In this document: positions 1 through 14,192 of the stretch, piece by piece
How positions within the stretch are numbered: position 1 is the stretch's first letter
Layout: each line of letters begins with the position of its first letter
Assembly: GCA_033439265.1 (NCBI GenBank)
Contig: JAVTVX010000019.1
Location: 5,339,501-5,403,500, forward strand
Reading direction: 5' to 3'
Origin: Dillenia suffruticosa
Taxonomy: Eukaryota > Streptophyta > Magnoliopsida > Dilleniales > Dilleniaceae
DNA length: 64,000 nucleotides
Position numbers and translations under genes: made by a program
Notes under the pieces: generated by a model
Databases searched by the model: none
Told to the model about the DNA's origin: nothing
What the model saw: the letters and a program-made list of their open reading frames with translations, nothing else

Positions 1-77
1 GCAAAAAGAGTTGGAGTTGCTACAAAATTACAAATGGGTATAAGAATGAAAAGAGTCAAGGTTAATAGAAACATTAC

Positions 78-3000
78 ACAAAATAGAAGACTCGCATCTT
101 TATAGTAATAGCTCGAGAGATTGCGAAGCATGCCAGCTATGCGAGCATTATTTGTGCCTGCACCTATTAAACCAAAGGAAATGATGGCTGCCTGCAACAA
201 TTCACCAAATAAACTTACCCCAAGGTCATGAAAGTAATTAAAGCAACAACAGAAACAATCACCACCACCACCACAACAATACCATAGCAACTTCGGTGTC
301 TTGGTCATGGCTCAGTCTACTCAGAGTGTCCATTACATTGATCTGATCAAAAAGCCCAAATTAATTGGTAAGGCATAAAGTAACCAAAAAGGGAAAAAAA
401 AAAGACTCCTACAAAACTCTCACCCTGCTGCCTCAGAAGCTTAATATGGGTCAATTGATCAAAAAAAGTAAAAATAAAAATAAACCAAAAAAGCAGCTTG
501 TTCAAACATGGCATAAACAACCATGTGAGGAGAGAGGTCTCTCTGAACTAAGATAGTATTAACCATCATTGACCACAATACCTTTGGGTTTGATACACAG
601 AGGAGACCAAGAGCCAAGGGAACTGCTCTACGAATATTCTGCTCTCCATACTGTAACAGATGCTCTAACGAGCGAATTGCCATCTCAAGTCCTAGTTCTT
701 CAGCCATTGCAACCATGGCAATTCCAAGGACAGCAGGTCCCTGGTGATTTTCACCCTTGTCCAGATGCTGTGCACAATGTCCCAGAAGATTTTGCACCTG
801 TATGAAAATATGTTTAGACTTCATGAATTAAAAAAAAAAAAAGAAATATCTTCAGACAGGACTAAAGGGGTGAAGATTAGAAGACCTTCAGCACATTCCC
901 TGTACCAGCATAAGCACAAGAGAGTAGAGTCATGTCACAGTATTTTTTTATTTTTTCATTAAATGTCTTTGAAACTTCTGCTGTGGCATCCACTCTCTCC
1001 TACAAGACATCATGGTAAGATCAGATCATTAGATTGATAAGAAGAACCCGATTATAAATTTTGTAAGCCCCTATTATAGTAGCAAGAAAATAGGAATACT
1101 ACTATGAACAAATAGGACCCGGAATTGGAAAGAAAAAAGATAGGGGAAAAAAAAACAAAGAAGAAGAAGCTCCAGAATATGTTCGAGGCTTACCTGCTTC
1201 CCAAGGTATAGCAGTCCCAGACCAAGAGGCAAGAAGCGTGTCAGGGGCTCCGCCAGCTCTGACTCACTTCGGTCCATCAATGCAAAAATAATTGCTTGAG
1301 CAATATCTTCGTTGCATGAGCCCACGTAAACCAGGCCCAATGAAATTGCAGTGAATGCAATCACATCAAGTGGTGCTTTTGCATCCCCAAGTATAGGAGT
1401 CAATTTATGCCATACCTGGAAATAAACTAGATGATAAGCATGAGAGGAAGAACAAAGAATAACAACAGCAACAGCCTAACCAAACCATCTACGCATTTCA
1501 GTAGGACCTTATTCTAAATAAGACAGTTGATTCAAGTATTTTTAGTTTAAAAAAAAAAATGGGATTCAGGTTCAAAAGAAAGAATAATCATTGTTCCTAA
1601 GCAGCGCTAAGCGACTTAACTTCTAGAGCAGAAGGTATACCTGCCAAACCTTATTGTAATAAACCAGAAACTAGAACTTACCACCTCATTCTGTGTGCCT
1701 GCATATGCAAGACCCAGGCCCATTATTGCACCAATTCGGATAGATGGATCCTCTCTGTCAAGATAATCACCTAGGAGTGCCAATGCCTAAAAGATATTCT
1801 CCGATCAACATTTCTGAGTTCATGAAATATGTGTAACATAAATTATGAAGAGCCCTTACAGGATCACAGTCATTCTTTACACTGCAGTTGACAATCCCGA
1901 CTCCTAATAATGCACCCGCAATAACATGGTTGTCATTGCTATGGAAGTACTTATCAATCAGGGCGAGCCCAGAGTCAACATCCCACAGCAAGATCATTCC
2001 CTGTGCATAGATGAATGATAATCCAAGTCCAGCTAACTCGAACCAATTGAACCCCCCCCCCAAAAAAAAAGATGAAGACGATCAATATACCAGACTAGCA
2101 GCGGCACTGACTTTTCCATGTTCTTTATTCTTGAAAAGCCAGTTTCCAGAAGAAGCACCACTCGAAGCTTCTGAAGGGACAGTCATCAACTTATCCTGCA
2201 ACATGTGAATATTAAAACTTAAGAAGTCCATGACCCACAAAATCTCGCATAATCACAATTTCCCCTTTATACCTGACCAAATCCAGCATTAACAAATGCA
2301 TTAACAAATGTTGCTGCCAAATTCTGCCTGGCAGAATCAACACTTGCTCCAGCACTAGCCCGGCCATCAAGTAAATGTGCCTAAAAAGGCATGAAATTGT
2401 CAAAAGAGGTGGAGTAATCAAGAACGATGCAACTTCATTGTGCAGACACTCAGATATGATATTGCAAGCACTTTTACACCAAGATGTCACAGGTTAGTAA
2501 CATGATTTGATGCTAAAAGAGTAGGCTTTTAAGCGCCATTAATTATTCAACTGCACATTAAGAAGAATCAATTTTCATATATACAGACGTGTGTGTGTAA
2601 ATAAATATATTACAACAAAGAAAAAAGTACATATTAACATGTAATAGATTCTCATTTAACAACACAAACTTTTTTTTTATATGACAGATATAGAAGACAT
2701 GCTTAGAGATCCACTTTTTTGCCGATGCAAAAGCTTAAAGCAAAGAATGACAAGTCTCAGAAAGGCAATTCCACAAGACATTGCAACATCAAGAAGAGCA
2801 GCCAACAGCATGAGAATTTAAGGACTTTGGGAGAAACGAAAAGGATCACTAAAGAATGATGGGATGATCACAACTTGACAGATTCTCATCCCCATAGCCA
2901 TTGATGATAGGGGTAGAGACTTCACTGAATGGCATGAGCTACCTAAAGCCACCTAACTCCAACTGGTCAATTTTAATACACATAATAATGATTCACAAAT

Positions 3001-6000
3001 TAACAAATCTTGTATGAATAAAATAGCATATATTTAAGCAGTAACATGACAAACTAGAAGTTAATTATCACAGGGAAAGATAAAACTCAAGTTAAGCACT
3101 CTTTAGATACCAAGGTCCAGACCTTATAAATGTCTTCTGGAGACTTTGGCTCCATGACCTCAATATCACGAGCCAGGGTGAGGTAGCCCTCAGTCAATTT
3201 CGTGTTATTGATTATGTCTTGCATCAGCTCTCTTTCACTGTCATCAGCAACGATGTCCTCATCTAGCACAAATGCTACACCCTGATGGGGGAGGGGGAAA
3301 AAAATTTGTTCAGCACAAGAAAATAAAAATCAATCAGCATTTGGAACAAGAAGCCAACAAAAGCAACAAAACTGTCCTCTAGAAAGGAGAACATGACAAC
3401 TCCCGGACAGTTGTGCTCATTTCTTTGTGAATAAAATTCTCTTATCCCCCCAACAAATAAAAAAACTTCCAGGTGATCCATCAAAGACTGACAATTTATT
3501 ACTTCCTCCATTGCCTTGCAAGCAGATGCTTTAGGAGAAACAGTTAAAACAAGTAGAATGATACAAGACTCACATGTCTAGCAAGAATGTAGCAAAATTG
3601 CTTCTTTTGCAGCATGTCATCGCAAGAGGTGAAAAGTTGCCTTACATACTGCCAAAGAATGCATGAAGTTGGAGCTCAATAGCCAAGAAAAAAATTAATA
3701 CAATAAAAGAAGAAAATTTCAAGCCATGTGAATTCTGAACTCCAAAAATTAAAATAAAAGGCTAAGGTGAGTGCAAACCCCCAAGTTATCAAGGAATAAC
3801 GCAATCTGAAGGGCTCTGGGGTACTCCTCAAACTTGAGGTAGATCATATATGCAATGTCTAGCACTAATATATCATCTGGTCCAGGAGTATATCTGCAAT
3901 ATGTTGCATGCCAGCATATAAGAGAGAGAGAGAGAGAAGCAAGTTCCTCTACTAACAAATGGTAAAAGTCAAAGCAAAATTAGCAGATAAAATCCAAGGG
4001 AAAATAACAACGAAGGTTAACCTTCTGACACAATGATGAAGCTTTTCTATTAGCCCAGTTCTACTTCTCATTAAGAGTCATCAAACGAGAAATTAAAAGC
4101 AAAAAGTATTTATGAAATCACATTCATCTCACCCGCTTCCAACCGGATCTATATGCTGATACCATTAAGATTGAATACCCAATATACTTGGATAGGCCTC
4201 TATAAAATGAAAGCATGTCTTACTTATCGCTAGTAGAATGATTTCAAGCTAGGGCAACAAACGACTGCCCAAATGAAATGAGATCAATTGGACACGACTA
4301 ATGTGAGAAGATATTTAAAATTCACTCTTTCCTGAAAGGATAGAAACTCAACTTTGAGACTCGCCCAACATCCATTAATAACAAGTCCTCCAGGCCTAGG
4401 AATCACAGGGAAATAGAGAGCACCAGGAGCAAATTTCTGAAACAGCTTTTACAATATGATAAGAACTGTAACCACACCATAAGGTGCACAAACAGAGACC
4501 AGCATGGTCCAATAAATTTTTAACCCCAAGGCTCAATCCAGATAAGAGAGAAAAAAAATGCACCTACCTATTGCCCATCATAAAGGAATTTAAACAAAAC
4601 TTGGTCTCAACTAGAGCAGAAAATTTTAACCATATCTTTGGGAATCCCTAAACAGATTTACCCAAGTGGAGGGGATTAACCTCCCCCTGTGGTGTTCTTT
4701 ATCCATTCAGACAGCTCTAATATCGGTTCTGTAGAGCGCACTTGATGCCAAATAGATATATTTGAGAGGGCTTACCAAATAAGGTGAATTTCACAGCTTT
4801 TGCTTTGGTTTGTTTCAACAGTATTACAGGGAAATGTTTGGTATGTCACAGACAGGTCTAATGCAATTGAATTTGGTTGGGAGATTCTTCTTTTACTTTG
4901 AGAAGCTTATTTAACTTATGTTGCTTAACTTTTTTCCCCCCTTGGGCAAAGTTATATAAAGCGAGAAATAAAATCAATAACAAAATGTCCTGGCGATGTT
5001 TAAAGCAATAAGTAAAATCAATAGGAATAAAAAGGTAAGGGGTTTTAGAACATAAAAAGGGGGAGTTCAGTCATATAATGAAGGTGTTTAATTGGAGAAG
5101 GACAGCCCTAGGATATTGGGAGAAAGTGGAATATCATATTTTCTAGGAACCATCTACCTTATATCCTATGGATTTAGATTGTGTTTTATATTTCTTTGGG
5201 TCTCAGGGAGTGATAAAAGTTTTAGATCAGAGGACTTTAGAAGGGCCTGGAGAATACTTCTCCATTAGTTTATGTTCCCCCCACCTTCTAAGGATTTCTT
5301 ATCCTTGGAGTCTTTGTGCATTCTTTGTTCACCTAAAATAATTTCTTTTTCTATTAAAAAAAAAACCAAAAATAAAACAACAGAAGTCCTGAGCATCTGC
5401 ATTGTGCAGCAGAGATGGATTCATAAAGCCCACATACATTGAGGAACAGCACCATAAACTCAAATTATCACAACTAAGTTGCATAGCCCATTTATCCAAT
5501 AGAAGGATGAGAATGAGAGAATATCCCCCCACTTCTCCAATTTCGCTTGACAAAGGAAATGAAACTTAGCCTAAAACCAACTTTGCATCATCTTCAACAA
5601 CAAACTCCAATAAGTTCTGGACTCTTCACAAGGAGATAGCTAATAAAAGACCAGAACCTTAAACAGACATAACAATTAATACTGATCCTAGGCATAGGTC
5701 GAGCAGCCTCCCAGCCAGGCCCTGCACTGGACTGGCTTGGGCTGGAGTTTCCACCAATTTTCAAAAATTAGCGCCAGCCTTTTTTTTTAATATATGGGAG
5801 GCCCCGGCTTTGGCTTCTCCTTTGGAAGCCCAGCTCCGCCCTATATTAGGGATGAGCTAAGGCCTAATTCCTAGGGCCCCCTTCAAGGCCGGGCTGGACA
5901 CAATATATTAATACCCTCATAGGCCTGACCAAGCTCAGCTCTAATTAATACCCTCAAACATTTTATATTCTCGATAAGTGAGTGCCAAGCAAAGTCTTTT

Positions 6001-8903
6001 AGGCGGATACACACGTTGAAAAATAAATAATAAATAAATGAAAAGGGAACTAGTGATAAACTTTACTAGACATGGTAGGTAACAACAACAATATCAATAG
6101 CATCAGGGAGTATGTGGGACAAAGCTAAGAACTTGATAAAATTAAAAAAAATAAATAAAAATAAAAATAAAAATAAGATGCATCGTTGACAAGTGAAACT
6201 ACAAACAAACACACACAAAGAAAAGCAACCAAAGAAATAGACCACACTCTTTTCACCCCTGAAGCAGGAAAGATGCACAAGCGGCGGGACAAAAACTTGT
6301 ATTTTGTCACAAACTGCACAGTTTTTCAGAAATCAGATTGTAACATTTTGTATTCCTTAAAGCTTTATGACCATCATAGAACCCCAATAGACAAGGCCAG
6401 TGAACACACATCAATTCTAGTTGGATGAAACGAGTGTTCCTAAATTCAGCCCTTCTCTATTATACCATACCTCCCATTGAAACTGTGCACAACCCATTCT
6501 TTCATCTCATCTGCACCTCAAAAGAGGACATTTTCAAGCAGCTCATTCTATTCCGAGTTGGCCTGCAGCCTCTTGGTAGACGGGATAGGGGACTTTCTCT
6601 TCTACAGCAGCTAAGAGGAGCTTTCTATCTTACATTAGAAAAATTCATATCTTACTTGCAAAAGCTTGTCCACCCTATACCACCAAAGTAGTATAGAAAG
6701 AAAAAGGTTTCTTTCAAGACAATTCTCTTTTCTTTTGAAAGGGAGCTCTTTTGTTGCGGAATTCCAAAGGATTTTAGGAAGCGTACTCAGCATCCAGAAG
6801 GATCGAATAAGGTAAGATAGGGGTTCAAAGGACACTGGCATGCAACCATCTCCCACTGCCAGTCTTATGAGTGGTCCAAGCTATGCCAAAAAAGAGACAT
6901 GCTTACTTCATCTTGACTGGTACTTCATGCATACATGTGCTGGGCTGGGGCTAATAAGCTTAAGCCTAAGTTACAAGATTTTTCCCGCAGCAGGACAATA
7001 AATAAGCTTATTTCATGAATGTTTACCTCTTTTTTTATTTCCTCCACTGCATGTGGTTCAATTCAAGCAAGTAAAGGATTGAGCAAGTGAACTAACAGAA
7101 AAGCTTCTACAGGGAATCGTCTTATTCTTTCTTCTACTTTTCATTCTTCTTCTGCAAAGGGTCACTTGCCCCATACATCGTAGGGTACAAGAGAGGAAGG
7201 TATTATAATTTAGAGAAGTGTCATCAGTAACACCAATGGCTGGCATACAATATATATGAGTTTAAAATAAAAGCCCACACCTCCCTTATATCTTGTCCTT
7301 CTAATAAAATGAGGAATTAGTACATTATCTCTCCATCTAATTCTTCCCTTGTATCATTTAACCACCCAATGCCACCTGTTGTCATATTCCTTTAAATTAT
7401 TTACATTATCTCCTCCAAAACACCAAAGATAGTGCAAGATTTTAGTCACATTATTCACCAAGTGCCCATTTTTCACCTGAATATATCATTTTATCCCATC
7501 AATATCATTGCTGAATAACAGAACTGTCAAAAGAAGACTCACTTGCACTCCAAAATGCAACATGAAAGGCATTCTTCCCTGTTTCTTCAACAAAAATGTT
7601 CCAGAGACACCCCTAAAATTTTAATATCCTTTGTCCTTCCACCAACAGTTTTTGCATTGATTTTAAATATGGGCACTCACTCTTTCTTCAACTGAATCAA
7701 ATTTAAATTGATAAAAGCACTGGTTTCCACGGGCAGTGCAGATGCATATCATGATGCAGGTATCTATATTGCATGTTCTAATGCTATTACCCTTTTTGCC
7801 TTTTCTTTTCACTAGTAAGCAACTATAATTATCAGAGGAATGTAAGCACTCCATGTTGATCACCTTCATCTAGTAAAGATGCACAATCTAAATTATACTG
7901 CAACCACATACAATACAACCCATTTCGACAGCAAAACCATGTATATTAATTATTAGAAATAGGCAAGATATGATCAGAAACAGGTAAAGAAACCATACTT
8001 CGCTGAACTTGTGAGGTACAGGCACGTTCTCTTGAAATTTGTACTATCAACATGCTCAATTAACAAGTCAAGATCTTCAACCTAAAAATAGCCAAAGATT
8101 TAAGATTCTAAGCTCAAAAGATGGGGAAAAAAATGGAGATCAGATAAGGCAGCAATATACCTCCATCAGAAGATCCACAGCTTCAGGCTCAGCATTGTGC
8201 TATAATACAAATATAAAATTTAGGTGGGAGAAACTCAATGGTGTTTATAAGATGATCAGACGAGAAAGATAATGGAGTTCCATTCAGGTTTACCTTCATG
8301 TGGAATGAAACAATTTGCTGTACAAGGTCCATTAGATCATCAATTGGAGCATCTTCACCCTGCAGTGTTGTAAAGACAACATAACTATATTAACAAAAAT
8401 TTTTTAATGATAAAGAATAGAAGTCAAGAAAGCTTTTTTGCATGCATGTCTGTGTGTAAATGTATGTGTTGTGTGTGGTTTTTTTTTTTTTTTGGCCCGG
8501 GGGGGGGGGGGGATTTTATATATTGACATAATAAGACATATGATAAGACAAGAAATGTCTGCATATATCATACTTAAAAACTGTCAACATAGCATACGAC
8601 AACAAAGGACAAGAAAATATCAGATCTTACCTGAATTACTTGAGATATAAAATGCATTTAGAGCTATTGCATATACACGTGTAGAGAGAATTCTTTCATA
8701 GATCACGCCAAGATTTATCGTAAAAAAACTTGAAAAGTAGCAGCTATTTGCCCGAAACTAAAAAGTAATCATAAGGAAAAATTTAAGAAAGTGACAAACA
8801 GAAAATTGTCTACCTGTCGTTTTGCGTACTCTTGTGCGATCTCTCCGGCTAAATTCCTAATATTCAAAACAAATAACTTACAAACTGTTTTCACACTCAA
8901 CTT

Positions 8904-8947
<44 letters not shown>

Positions 8948-9809
8948 GCATCGCAGCTATCCTTGTCGGAGGAATCATGAGAAAGTTAATGAATATAAAC
9001 TGAATTAAGTTCAAAACAAGAAAACATACATGCTGCAACTATGACATAAATAAACTAAGATGGACATAGTTAAAAGCTACATCGTAGCCAATCATCCAAG
9101 AATGTTAGCTAAGGAAGTTAGACCAGTAACAAGGATGTCTTAACAATTACAGAAATAGTGTATCATATCCAGAAAAACAGCAATGAGAGTGTATGCCTAC
9201 AAATGAAAACACTATAGGTCCATAAAAAAATATCAGAGAATGTATGACATTTTATAAGTTGGAAAATAGGCATAAGGCTAATTTGACATCACCATCTCAA
9301 AAGGAATTACATCCTGATGGAAACTTTGAGCCATAAATTGCCGATGGTGGACTCATTTTCATCCATTGAGCATACTCTGCAGATAACATCTAAATTATTT
9401 GTGAAATTAACTAAATCAACAACTTGCTACATTTAAGTTTCTTCTTCACATCCGTATCTGAAACCATATTAAATAGTCGGCCATGAAGGTATATTATATC
9501 TACATAACCAATTTAAGAATTTTACTGAATGGTAGTTAACTTGCATATCATTAACAGAAGCATATGAACAAAAAGAAAAAAGAATCCAAGGTCAGAAAGA
9601 AAACCCCCATTAAAAAACCACACTAAAGAACCAAATTACACCCATATTGCAGGAATGGCATTAACTACAATGAAAAAGAGGCATAACTTACCTGACATAT
9701 TCATGGCCCCACGACCCAATATCACCTTCTGAACCCAATAACCTATATTTTAGGCTCTCCTGGTAGTAGCATTTATGAGATGAAATAAGTTGTCAGTAAT
9801 TAATATACA

Positions 9810-9855
<46 letters not shown>

Positions 9856-12800
9856 GCTAAGGCAAGATAAAAGAAATGCTCAAGCAAGGAACAATGGTGT
9901 AGAACTAATAGGGATGCAGATTTGGAATAGCAAACATAAATTGCACAACGTACTCTTTCCCCTTCTGCCGACATGGTCAAGGCCAACACAGAGAGAATGT
10001 CAGCAAGATAATTCTACAAAATTAAGAGAAACTCAATCACATTCTTTGGTTTAAAAAAAATGCATGAGGAAAAGAAACATACCTTTAGTTCAGAATCCTT
10101 CATAGTTTCATAATAAGTCTTCAAAGTCCCATAATGGGGCCTAAGAAACTTCAATGGCTTGGGCACCGATGTCATTGAGCTTGTTGATGTTCGAATCTCT
10201 TGCCTTCAAGTAAAAAATTGTATCTTGTTTACAAAATAACTCGGATGGGCATATCAAACAGTGGTAGCACAGTCACACGTATCTAATGCAATTGTGAAAT
10301 AACAAAAGAAAGATGTTTTTTTTTTTGAACTTTTTCTAGGTGGGGGGGCATCACAATGTGATAAGACTCCTCTTACTCGTTCATAACCCCAACCCTAAAT
10401 ATGCCAAAACTAGTCCAAGGCTCTAGCACAAAGTTTAGAAACCATAATAGCCAAGTGAGGTAGCCCCTTTCATAAATCATAAAAAAGTTGGCAATGAATA
10501 AAAAATGTATAGCAACCAGCACATCAGTACAATATTTATAATTATAGTTACTATTAGCCAATATAAGGCAAGGAATCCTCACTTAAAACTAACGGATAGA
10601 CAACCTGATTTGGTATCAGAAAATAACAAAGTTCAACGCTCTTACGGTGCTTTCTAATACTTTTTAATACTGCCATAGTTATATTCGACCTTAAAAGTAG
10701 GCAAGTCAAATTTGAACATGACACGTGAACTTACGCATGAAATTAAAAGGTTTGGCTTTACAATAAATGGGTTTGGGATCAAGAAGGGTGGACACAACTT
10801 GGCACGGATTCTAATTGGATAAACATGGCTTGACATGACTCAACTAGCTTGGCCTCACCAGCATGTTTAGCCATTATAGAGATATACTTTTAACTTACAT
10901 AGCAATTTTATGTTTTCATCTAAAAGAATTTAAAATATACAACCAGCACTACCACTACCACCACCAACCCTTTATCCCACTGAGTAGAGTTAACTATATG
11001 GATCCTTCTACATCATTGTACTCTATTTCATATTGCATGCTCACATATATGATTGTTTTTTTTTATACAACAACAATAATCATACTTTTATTCCACTAAA
11101 TGAAATCAACAATATGAATACTACTATGCCATTGTCCTCTATCATGTATATCCTCATCTACACTTGCCATAGTCTCACATCGCCTAGCTGGAGCCTCTAT
11201 CGATCGTCTATGTATGTGTCCATACCATCTTAATCATTTTATTTTTCAATTTTTCCTCAACAGGCACAACCCCAAATTTCTCCCTAATACAACCATATCT
11301 TATCATGTCCATTCTTGTGTGTCCACACATCTATCTTAACATCCTTATCTCCTCAATTCTCATTTTCTGCTCGTGCTTTTAACTCATTGCGCAACATTCA
11401 AATCTATACAACAAAGCAGATCTAATAGTCATCCTATAAAACTTTCATTTAAGTTTTAGACCTTCCTGCTTGAATACCTAATACACTTTTCCATTTCGAC
11501 CCTCATGCTTGTATTCAATGTGATACATCTTTATTAATTCTTATGTCCTTTTGTAAAATTGATTCTAAATACTTAAAACTCTCACTTACAGATAATCTCC
11601 TATCTTCACCATTGCTCAGCAATGCCAGTATTGCTAAGCTTAAATCTCATATATTCTATCTTTACCCTACTAAATTTAAATCCTTTCACTTCTAATGTTT
11701 CCCTTCAAGATTCGAGTTTAGCATTTACTCCTTCAGGTGTCTGATCCACTAAGATAATGTCATCTACAAACAACATGAACCATGGTACCATGTCCTGGAT
11801 GTGTCGAATTCATCTATAACTAGTGTAAAAAGAAAGAGACTTAATGTTAACCTTGATATAGCCCTATCTTTATCAAAAACTCTTTGATTAATCCAGCTGA
11901 TACACTCACTTTTGTCACCATGTCCTTGTAAATGTCCTTTATCGTTTCAATATACGCTACTCTTACACCCTTTTTTTTAATAAAATCCTCTATATAATTT
12001 CCCTAGGGACTCTATCATACGCCTTTTCTAGATTTGTTAAACACCATATATAAATTATACTTCTTCTCCTGACACTTCTCAACTCATTGTTTGAGGAGAT
12101 GTATGGTTTCCATCATCGACCTTCCAAACATAAATCTAAATTGATTTTCAATCACCTTAATCTCCTTCCGTAGTCTTCTCATAAAAGAGTTAAATTATTT
12201 CAAAATTATATGTAACAATTATCTTTTCTAAAATGTAGAGATTTTTGTTAAAGAAAGTTTTTATGGTGTCAGTAATTAAGATTTCATTGGATCATTTCTC
12301 TAAATAATTCTGATTGTTGTTGCTCTTTAGTAATCTTTTAGTAATCAATGGCCAATTTTTTGTTGAACTAATAAGAATGACTCCACACTTATAACTCAAA
12401 ATGAGTAACATGATCGCAAATCTATTTATAAATTGGCAGGATTAGTGTTAACTATTTTTGACACAATTAATATGTGCGTGATACATATATGTGCTGTATA
12501 TGTAGAACAGCCCAACACGAACACAACTTCACATGACCATTGACAACCCTATAAATCATATGGTCAGCCTTGAACAAGAGCCACAAGACCGTGCATCTAG
12601 TAAAGAATCACACCCACAACCCATTGCATATAAACACCGAGGACTTCACCAATAAAAAAAATATATATCCTAAAACAGAAGCAACTTCAGAAAACAAAAC
12701 ACAAAATTAACTCAAAGGGTATTGTTCCTTGCACTCCCAGGCTCAAAGAAAATAAGTTCCCACTTCTTAAACTTTGGAAACTACTGGGAACAGAACAGAA

Positions 12801-14153
12801 AAAATTAAAGGCTATTTCACTTTTTATCTGGTCAATGCAAATCAAGAACAATGTGGATAACACCTGTATACCAAATATCTGAAGAATGGACTTTGTTACT
12901 CAACACATTCATTTACAAAAGTGGAACTCCTCCTCACTCAGGAATATCCTTTCTTTGCAGAAACCTGTCTGTGATTAATTACCTTGTTTGATATTACAGG
13001 TCCTCACTACTAATGGAATTGAAACTATCACTTAATTGAACAGAAGATCCTTCAATTGGCTAGAATCCATTAGTTGGACCCAAGCACATCAAGAGTTGCA
13101 AAGACAGCACCCTAATTCATGTTAGTGAAGGGTAATGTTTAAATTCTAGCTCCTATTCCAGAACATATCAAAGTAACCCATGTAAAGCTCCTTAGTGAGA
13201 TCATTAAGTACAGAAAACAAGTAATCCGAACCAGCACACGGTATTATAATTATCCTTTGTTGTTGTGCATACATAATCATTAACCAAATGACCCAAAGCA
13301 CTGAAAAACCTTACACTATATCCTCCAACTGTAACTTTGTCAGAGCATTGCTCTAGCTAAGATCAACTCTCTTAAAAAATTTCATGAAATTAAAATGTTG
13401 CCACTTGAACCAAAAAAAAAAAAAATCTCCTTTTCCGCTTTGTGAGAGAGTATATCCCCTCTTCTTGTCAAAGAAGTTGTTTCTAGACTAGTCTAATCGA
13501 TTTCTATCCTCCTGATCACAATCAGTACATGTTAGGACCAACTCTGTTTAAACTTGATAACATGTGACTATTTCATTCTTGTTTTAGTAGGTTGATGATA
13601 AAACACAGAGGGAATATTCAAATGCAAGTTTGGGAAGCTTCTAAGATGATGGAAACGTTGAAACCCATCCAGGTGTTAAAACTATGAAGCACACATGCAC
13701 AAAGAGCATAAGACATGACATGACAATGTGAGATGGAAAAGTAATAAAAGTTGCAACGCCATAATTATAAGTTACAAATTGCAGAAAGAAACCTGGTTAG
13801 TTCAAGAAATCTCATTCAAACGTAGCAACAAAAAGAAATTTAAAAGAATTGGTGACTATTTGAGTTTCAAAGAAGGAAACATTTGCAAGAAATTGGATTC
13901 TAAAGGAACAAAAGTTTAATCTCAAAATGGATTACATTTCTATGGTTAAAGTTCTCCACTTTGATTCCCAAGGGAGAGTTTAATCTCACAAGCAAAAAGA
14001 AAATTAAGGGACAATTCTGATCACAACCAAAACATCAAAAAAAAAATGAATACTATCACTAATGTCACTTACATAACCACCATCAGACAGTCATTCTCTG
14101 CTCCAGGATTTCATGTTACAACCTATGTTTAGGAATGATGGAACCCATAAATT

Positions 14154-14192
<39 letters not shown>

